DNA of 64,000 nucleotides, taken from Ctena decussata (taxonomy: Eukaryota; Mollusca; Bivalvia; Lucinida; Lucinidae). The notes below the pieces were generated by a model. It was not told the DNA's origin. It did not search any database and saw only the letters and a program-made list of their open reading frames with translations. This document shows positions 58,601 to 64,000 of this stretch, piece after piece; the first letter of the stretch is position 1; every line of letters starts with the position of its first letter. The translations under genes and the position numbers were made by a program. The stretch lies in the NCBI GenBank assembly GCA_963989385.1, contig OZ022502.1, positions 55,111,454 through 55,175,453 on the forward strand. The letters are read 5' to 3'.

Positions 58601-61168
58601 AGATGATGCCTCATGATTTACAAATTCATCTGTCCTGAGCGCATCTGTTTATTCATGCATATGGTGAAGATTGTACCATTCATGCATCTGTTAAACAGAT
58701 AATGTCAATCAGAAGCATAAAAGAATGACAATATATGACAAATGTTTTTTTGAAGTGCACCCTGTTTACCAAAGGTCGGGGGATTTGCCATCTCCTCTGA
58801 GGGCTATTTTTGAAATAAGATATAGTATAGGATTAAGTATCTTGTTACAGGAGGCAAGAAGAGAGGATGAAAATTGTTGAAAATGACAGACGAAGGCAAG
58901 AAATGATGATGAGGAATGCAGGTGGCATGGGCATGGCTATGGGTAGAGATGGGCCAATGAATAGAGATGGGCCTATGAATAGAGATGGGCCAATGAATCG
59001 AGATGGGGCTATGGGGAGAGAAGGCAACGTTGGGCCTGGTAGAGAACAGCAGATGGCAAGAGATGGAGCTATGGGTATGAGAGAGGGTGCTGGGGCTCAA
59101 GGTATGCCTGGTGGTAACAGAGAAAGGGAAGAAATGATGATGAGAGGGCAGGTAAGCCTGTTTTACATATTTCTACCAGCGTCATACCTCTAGATAAGCT
59201 TAGGGTAAATGAATACTCTTTCAGTGAAGTCAATTTTGCTATTTTCAATTCTGCCCCACTTTTCAATAGAGACCAACTCTTCAAGAAAAAATTACTCTTA
59301 ATACACATTTTTTTTTTTTAAGAGTAAAAATCTTTTTGGAAGGGTTTCATCGTCCAGAGAAGCAGACAGAAAATCACAAAAGTTGGACCCCTTTGTAAAA
59401 GTGACAGAAAAATATGAAGGTGTACCATACAGGCATACACCCTTAAAAGTTAAAGGATAGTTTATGGTAATTCTGAGAAATGTGTTATCATGTCTCGAAA
59501 TGGCGGTTCTAGTTATGGGTCACAGCATATGTTTTTAAGGAGAATAAACAAAATATCTCTGTTTCTGGGCTACTGGAGCTGTATATATAGAGGGTTTTTT
59601 TTTTTAAACGAAACTAAGACTAGCTATATCTTACCAAGATTGAATTAAAGTCTAAGGCTCAGATAAGGTGAGTAGTTGAAGATAATTCTAAGATTTTTCC
59701 TGTCAAGATGATATTATGACCCCTTATTAGAACTATACTCCTTGCCAAAACTTGAGCATATTTTTATATAGTAAATTTACCAGGATTATTAGAAATCATG
59801 ATACTTTAGTTCTAAGTTTCAGTATGAAGGTAAATGCATTCCTGCATCAACACCAATGCTTAAGCATTGTAAAAACAACAAATTTAAATTGATTTGTGTT
59901 AGCACTGCACAAATCGAGCTCAGAAATAAATGCCCAAAAATTTCACATTTTCGAAAGAAAACAATGCTTCGTTTTAATGATTATAAAAGCTTATACTTCA
60001 TATGCTAAAAACATTTAGCATTACAAAACGTTAAATTGGTGTAAAAGAAAAGTCAATCACAGTGCATTACAACAATAGTATTTTTCATCCCAAAATGTGT
60101 TTATTGGACATATACGTCTTTGCTCACTTTGTGCAGTTGTTATTCAAATTCAAATCAAAATCTGAAATTTTAGGATAATTATTCTTTGATGTTGATGATA
60201 GAATACATTAACTTCCACAGAAAGTTAGAATTCAATTGTTATCAACTTATCAGTCTGGGGACTTACGGATTTCCATCACAAATATTTGTGATGGTTAAAC
60301 TTGCACTTTAAATGAGCTGACATGATGGCTTACCATAACATAATTACTGATATTTTTACCGTTTTTGTCACTACATGTCCGAAGGATGAAATGTGATGGA
60401 AAGCCAAATTGTTGGTTTCTTCTGGTGTTATGGTAGCCCATAGCAAATAAGCAAAACCAAAAACCCTCGAGTACTTGTCAACTAAGTAACTTGTGCAAAG
60501 CCTTGAGTAACTCGTACAATTAGCATTTGTTGTGAAAAAGCAAGCATTGTAGACAATTTTGGTCGTAACAGAATGGAAAAAAAATAGAAAGTTAACATGT
60601 ATTTTCCTTGGAAATAAAATTAGCCAAATACACACCAATATTTACCTAATTTTGACCATAGTTGCGCAGATATAACCAAAAAACAGTCAGAATAGTTAAG
60701 GGCTGGACCAAATATCAGTTTTAAGTATAGACAGGTCATACTGAATGCTGCGAGTGGGTTGAATTGCCGTTTCTGTGAGTTGGACTGAAAACTGTAAGAG
60801 TTATGGCTGACCATCACAAATGTGCGTGATGGAAAACCGTAAGTCCCCATACTGGTTATTATCTCCAATAATCTTGTTATTTTTGTTATATGGTTATGCT
60901 AAATTTTGATGAGGAGTATGTTTTGCCAATATGATTGTAGTGAGGGTTCACAGGTTTTATGGAGAAATAATCATATAAACAGGAATTTATTCCCACTCAG
61001 TGGAGAAAAACACAAGTAAAACATACATGTATTTCTGTTATGCAGCCTCAGAATATGAGCCCTGGAAGCCGTGGTAACCGAAGTGGTGGTCCAGGAACAC
61101 CCCCAATGCCACCACCCCCAGTTCCTCCTGGCATGACTGTAGAACAAAACAGACAACAACAACAACAG
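49106..61168 (+). CDS. nono-like: DBHS-family RNA/DNA-binding protein (NONO/SFPQ/PSPC1-like), partial
   Basis: Six exons (49106-49642, 55992-56293, 57300-57592, 58243-58327, 58851-59151, 61046-61168) join in matching phases to 547 residues, continuing beyond the right edge. Order: Lys/Glu- and RGG-rich N-terminus (1-135), RRM1 (about 137-209), RRM2 (about 211-285), NOPS (about 286-335), coiled coil (about 336-432), then a Gly/Met/Arg and Pro/Gln-rich tail. DBHS proteins dimerise through NOPS and the coiled coil, act in the nucleus in transcription, splicing and paraspeckle-like bodies, and bind RNA and DNA. Most invertebrates have one such gene, so it cannot be assigned to a single vertebrate paralogue. 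Intron 1 is 6.3 kb and carries a large foldback transposon. The start ATG has a strong context (AAAAAATGGC). Confidence 0.9.
49643..51770. other. DBHS intron 1, left part
   Basis: No further exon is supported. A segment near 50580-50720 (CATTTCATATATTTACATGA, AACCATAACTCTGG, TAGTAGATTTTGC) recurs in diverged form at 51660-51778 and 55340-55485. A poly-T of about 23 bases lies at 51128-51150. ATTGG/CCAAT words occur at 51005 and 51040 in a locally GC-richer patch (50800-51100) of unknown meaning. Confidence 0.45.
51779..55308. mobile_element. 3.5-kb long-arm foldback transposon with TSD CATAT
   Basis: The outer ends are CACGCCTGGTAAACTATCAC and its reverse complement, flanked by CATAT on both sides (51774-51778, 55309-55313). 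The left arm (51779 to about 52385) pairs with the right arm (about 53385-53908, then 55226-55308). Clear complementary blocks include the GGTACCTCC ends, TCCCCCTGAACTTTCC-type sequence and GACGTTGAA/AACGTC words. The right arm is split by a nested Helitron-like element. Words of the form GGTGCCTGTGATGTAA occur in the arms. No transposase is seen in the 1-kb centre. Confidence 0.85.
53909..55225 (+). mobile_element. Helitron-like element nested in the foldback transposon
   Basis: It starts AGCTCACCTGAGCCGAAGG with a hairpin (GAGCCGAAGGCTC), then GTCCGTCGTCCGTCTG. It ends with GACTCAGGTGAGCT, then the AGGACCAATGGTCCT hairpin and CTGGTT. The interior has about three tandem copies of a 330-bp unit (54000, 54290, 54620) containing CATCTCCTCAGAAACTAT and GGTTGCCATGGCAACC. 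It is inserted into the right arm of the element at 51779-55308. Same family as 26140-27274 and 62533-63900. Confidence 0.7.
55914..55976. repeat. Perfect 63-bp palindrome beside DBHS exon 2 acceptor
   Basis: Two 31-base arms, starting ACAAAGCTCACCAGTCATAA, are exact reverse complements around one central base (55945). The palindrome ends 15 bp before exon 2, so it covers the branch-point region of intron 1. Confidence 0.95.
55992..56293 (+). CDS. nono-like: DBHS exon 2: end of RRM1 and RRM2
   Basis: This exon encodes residues 180-280: the RRM1 C-terminal part ([20 protein letters not shown]) and nearly all of RRM2 ([41 protein letters not shown]). These last motifs are strongly characteristic of the DBHS family. 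Acceptor TTTTTTCCAG, donor GC/GTGAGT, phase 0 to 2. A perfect 63-bp palindrome ends 15 bp upstream of this exon. Confidence 0.92.
56430..57020. repeat. Intron 2 repeat element with two ~300-bp tandem copies
   Basis: It starts with a hairpin CGCACCTGCTTTAGCAAGGT and GTCCGTCCGTCTG, similar in plan to the Helitron-like elements. Copies at 56490-56710 and 56811-57020 share ACGTCGACCCTAGCGTTTTA-type sequence, CACATGCAGCATGATCAGAC and CCAAGATGGC. An AGGTCACAGTGACCT palindrome lies between them (56777-56791). Confidence 0.75.
57300..57592 (+). CDS. nono-like: DBHS exon 3: NOPS domain and start of coiled coil
   Basis: This exon encodes residues 280-377. The NOPS signature is visible as [21 protein letters not shown] and [15 protein letters not shown] long charged helix follows ([20 protein letters not shown]). 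The NOPS segment wraps the partner's RRM2 in DBHS dimers (family knowledge). Phase 2 to 1. A foldback MITE begins about 15 bp after the donor. Confidence 0.92.
57607..57789. mobile_element. Foldback MITE, GAGCCGCGACACGA family, copy 6 (DBHS intron 3)
   Basis: The left arm reads AAGACGCAAGAAAACCAACA. The right end is TTTGTCATGTCTCGGCTCA. The central part keeps GCTGAGCGCTTAATAGTGTA and ACAGCGAAGACTCTGATCAG. Parts of the right arm are deleted. Confidence 0.8.
58243..58327 (+). CDS. nono-like: DBHS exon 4: coiled coil
   Basis: An 85-nt exon for residues 378-405, [18 protein letters not shown] and a run of Arg/Gln. It is part of the long polymerising coiled coil. The acceptor follows a poly-T tract, and donor AG/GTAAAT keeps phase 2. 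Confidence 0.88.
58851..59151 (+). CDS. nono-like: DBHS exon 5: end of coiled coil, RDGPMN repeats
   Basis: This exon encodes residues 406-506. The coiled coil ends near [12 protein letters not shown] Gly/Met stretch follows, then four tandem hexapeptides RDGPMN (residues 438-461, 18-nt DNA repeats at 58945-59016, the last reading RDGAMG). Diverged copies come after it (RDGAMGM). Such low-complexity repeats are likely variable in length. Phase 2 to 0. Confidence 0.88.
59195..59455. mobile_element. MITE-like copy in DBHS intron 5
   Basis: It shares TTTTACTCTT/AAGAGTAAAA words, GAAGGGTTTCATCGTCCAGA, AAAGTGACAGAAAAATATGA and a GGTGTACC end with copies at 30058, 31243, 33664, 38230, 38815 and 40290. 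The terminal repeats are about 15-20 bp and diverged. Confidence 0.55.
60256..60849. mobile_element. 594-bp TIR element in DBHS intron 5
   Basis: Left end TGGGGACTTACGGATTTCCA and (reverse complement of the right end) TGGGGACTTACGGTTTTCCA match over about 27 bp. Both pass into CATCACAAAT..TTGTGATGG-type small hairpins. No transposase is seen and no clear target duplication. Confidence 0.75.
61046..61168 (+). CDS. nono-like: DBHS exon 6: Pro/Gln-rich segment
   Basis: A 123-nt, phase 0 exon for residues 507-547: [15 protein letters not shown], a polyproline piece ([11 protein letters not shown]) and a CAA/CAG-coded Gln run ending at the donor. Acceptor TTATGCAG and donor CAG/GTAGAA are good. 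No stop occurs, so at least one more exon lies beyond 64000. Confidence 0.85.
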
Positions 61169-61545
61169 GTAGAATTAACTTGGTGGCAATAAAATATGTT
61201 TAAACTAAACTAGTTAGCTTGGTTGAAAGTTTGATTTTAATGGTTTGTGTAGCAAATATTGTCTGGCTTGTATAAGATGCAGTATTTCATGACGGATCCT
61301 ATACATAACTTTAATTCTCCTGACCTAGATCCTATACATAACTTTAATTCTCCTGACGTCAGTTAATGTGTTTATTCAATTGCAAGACATGTTGAGACAG
61401 AGCTTTAGATAAGAGGGGTATTTGATGATAATTGAGGGATAATTTTTTTTATTTCTCATTTAAACCATATGTTGTGACCCTTCATCTGAACCATATCATC
61501 GAGACGGTTCAGTTGAGGGGTCACAGCGTATGATTTTATGCAGCA

Positions 61546-62097
61546 TTACTGTAAAACACTTATATTTGGCGGCAGCAAAATTTGGCGGTTTCAATAGATG
61601 GGTCTTTTGGCGGATTTTTATTTTGGCGGATTTGTGATTTCTGATGAAATAGTGTTTTCTGCTGACATCATATGGGCCACTTGAGTTTGAGGTTGAATAC
61701 AGAAATTACAATTATTTCTATTATAGGGTATAGCCTAATGTTAAATTTTGCCCAATAAACTGTTTAAAGTAAATAGATTTTAGAGTTACTCCTGATTAAA
61801 TCAACTTGGCTTACATGTAGGGCTTAGGTACTAATTTGTAAGGAATGTCTTATTAACATTTTCACACTCCGTTAAAATCTCTTTCCGCTTGTTAGATGCT
61901 TGGGTCTGTCTTTTGTTCTCATTTACATGATGTGTGGTGGCTTTGATAATATAGAAGAATAATAAAATAAAGACTTTATGGTAGTTGTTTTCTTCACAAT
62001 CATTTTATATTGGCGGCATTTTAATTTGGCGATTTTCTTCTTTTCCGCCAATATCGCCAAAATAAAGTGACCGCCAAATATAAGTGTTTTACAGTAA
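61546..62097. mobile_element. 552-bp TIR element in DBHS intron 6
   Basis: Both ends read TTACTGTAAAACACTTATAT followed by TTGGCGG. Repeats of TTGGCGG/TTGGCGA fill the subterminal parts on both sides (61569-61625 and 62010-62080). The interior has no reading frame of note. Confidence 0.85.
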
Positions 62098-62532
62098 CAA
62101 AAATTATTCCTAATTATCACCGAATATTCCCTCTTATCTAGGGCTCTATAACTTGAGATCAGTAACTGTGTTAATTCAGTTGTAAGATGTTTTCCAGTTC
62201 TGAACACCCCCAAATCCCAAATACAACTTGTAAGAAGGATCTAGATATTTTTTTTTATTGTTTTCGAGAAGAACCCACTTTACAGCAGAATTATGCAATA
62301 TCATTTTGTTCAAGAGTGCAAGATAAAATGGTAAAGGACAAAAAGAATGCTGGTAGGGCACTCACTTCCCATCTTCGTTTAATGTTTCAATGCCGGAAAT
62401 TGGTCAGATATGGTATTCATATAAATGTAGCAGCTATCCATCCTTCCTTAGCAGTTCTTGTGAAAATATGATGCAAGAGAGGTCACCTACTTGCTCTTGC
62501 ATCTAAATGTAATATACCCTGTATTTATGTTT

Positions 62533-63900
62533 TTAGCTCACCTGAGTCAGTGGTTCTGGGGGAGCATCTAGTATAGGCAGGGTTCATCATCTGTCTGCCT
62601 GTCCACAATTTCAAAAGAGTTCTCTTTTGAAAACACTGGGCAGATAGTAACCATATTTCATATGGGGCCTCCACGGCTTGTGGGAAGGAAATTTTATTCA
62701 AATGATTAGGTCATATGACCAGCATGGCCTCCCATATAGATATATGGTAAAAACCGTTTAAAATCTTAATCTTAGCCAATAGGCTGATGGTATTGAAACT
62801 TGGCTTGTAGCATTGGGTACACAATTACTACGAAGATTGTTCAAATAATGAACTTAGGTTGATCTTGTTCTTTTCTTCTGCAAGGTCATGCTTTCTGGTG
62901 CTGTTGTATATAGAAATTGCTAGAACTTAAGACTTTATAGAAATTATTGAAGATTTTGGGCTAAACTTTGATATTTACTGTCATCTTAATGAGTACCTGA
63001 AGATTTGTGAGTACAAGAGGTCAAGATCATTCTTTGACCCTTGACCCAGGTCTTATTATGACAGTTTCAAACATCTCCTTAAAAGCCATTGGGCAAATAG
63101 TAACCAAACTTCATATGGGCCTCCAGGGGCTGAGGGAACAAAAAGTTGTTCAAACGGTCCAGGTCACATCACTAACTTTGTCCCTGATGCCCACAGGTGG
63201 TAAAAACCTTTAAAATTTTTAATCTTATTCTGTAGAACCAACTGCTGATGGCCTTGAAAGTTATGTAGCGTCAGTTACACAAGTACTAGCAAGATTTGTC
63301 AAATGATACCTTTGGGTTGACCCTTTTTAAGGCAAGGTCAGATTTGCTTTTTGGTGCTTTTATGTTGGAAAATGCTGGAAGATAAGACTCCATTGAAATT
63401 CTAGAAGATTTTGGCCTAAAAGTTGGTATTTTCAGTTAGCTAAATAAGTACATGAAGATTTATGAGTACAAGAGATCTATGTCATTCTTTGACTTTTGAC
63501 CAAGGTCACTCATATTTGGACAATTTCAAACATCTGCTTAAAAGCTACAGGTCCAACATGGCCACCACATAGTTCAAATCTTCAAAAACATCTTCTCCAG
63601 AACCAATCGGCGGCAAGGTCAAATTTGCTTTCTTGTGCTTTTATATGGAAAATGATTAAACATAGGATTTCATGGAACTTGTAGAAGATTTGGGTGCAGA
63701 ATGGGATAAATACAGTCGAACTAAATGGGTACATGAACGTTTTTGAGTAATAGAGCTTACGGTTATTCTTGAACCTGTAACCAATGTCTCTCATGTTTTA
63801 CAGTATTAAACTATCAGTTATTTTCAAATGATGACCCTAGTTTGATCTTTTACCTTGTTACTCAGGAAAGTGATTCAGAATCTTGTGGGCCTCTTGTTCT
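62533..63900 (+). mobile_element. Helitron-like element in DBHS intron 6
   Basis: It starts AGCTCACCTGAGTCAGTGG and ends CTTGTGGGCCTCTTGTT. The interior has two or three diverged tandem copies (63030-63170, 63480-63610) with AAACATCTCCTTAAAAGC and CAAGGTCA words. There is no Rep/helicase frame. The family assignment rests on the shared start and end with 26140-27274 and 53909-55225. Confidence 0.6.
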
Positions 63901-64000
63901 ATAAAACAATTATGAAATGAATTATCTGGATGCAGATAGAGTAAGTATGGCCATGTGCTTTACCTCAAGATAACAGGTCACAGTGACCTTTATTACATGG

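Noticed and set aside
62187..62471. Open frame of 94 codons in DBHS intron 6
   Set aside because: No recognisable domain and no phase-matched splice sites to exon 6. It lies between two transposon-like elements.
1..64000. CRISPR array, bacterial operon or plasmid features
   Set aside because: The tandem units are 1.6 kb with spliced exons, and all genes show introns. Nothing fits a prokaryotic system.

Overview
The window is a gene-poor, AT-rich stretch of an animal nuclear genome. Long introns, GT-AG splicing, a metazoan DBHS (NONO/SFPQ/PSPC1-type) gene, a secreted multi-sushi gene and dense short repeats (tRNA-headed SINEs, foldback MITEs, elements starting with an AGCTCACCTG-type hairpin) together suggest a mollusc, most likely a bivalve. 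The species cannot be fixed from sequence alone. No bacterial operons, CRISPR arrays or rRNA genes are seen.

Minus-strand gene (about 33.3 kb down to 1, running off the left edge). A signal-peptide exon (33205-33286) and a lone sushi exon (27958-28131) precede a head-to-tail array of about 1.64-kb genomic units (1-15126). Each unit carries two sushi (CCP) exons, A (177 nt) and B (171 nt), with their introns. Nine A and nine B exons are present (the leftmost B is cut by the window edge). A decayed tenth unit has lost both exons. Every internal exon is phase 1-1, so any number of units keeps the frame. Units are nearly identical even in introns, which implies recent amplification or ongoing homogenisation. 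The product would be a secreted or extracellular, heavily N-glycosylated sushi-repeat protein.

Region 15.1-33 kb is the large 5' intron space of this gene and is filled with mobile DNA. It holds a 2.0-kb TIR element abutting the array, a broken pogo/Tigger-like transposase with an internal 380-bp duplication, a 3.4-kb mariner-like TIR pair, a Helitron-like element with nuclear-receptor-type palindromes, a full-length tRNA-headed SINE, and several MITE families.

Region 33-49 kb is intergenic: MITEs, tRNA-derived SINEs, two 5'-truncated LINE copies (one at 30.4-31.1 kb, one at 43-44.2 kb), a 333-bp near-perfect foldback element with CAC ends and a 5-bp target duplication, minisatellites and microsatellites.

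Plus-strand gene (49106-61168, running off the right edge). Six coding exons with matching phases encode 547 residues of a DBHS protein: an RGG-rich N-terminus, RRM1, RRM2, NOPS, a coiled coil and a Gly/Met/Pro/Gln-rich tail. Its introns hold a 3.5-kb long-arm foldback transposon (5-bp duplication CATAT) with a second element nested in it, a perfect 63-bp palindrome just upstream of exon 2, and further TIR elements. The two genes point away from each other and I see no functional link between them.
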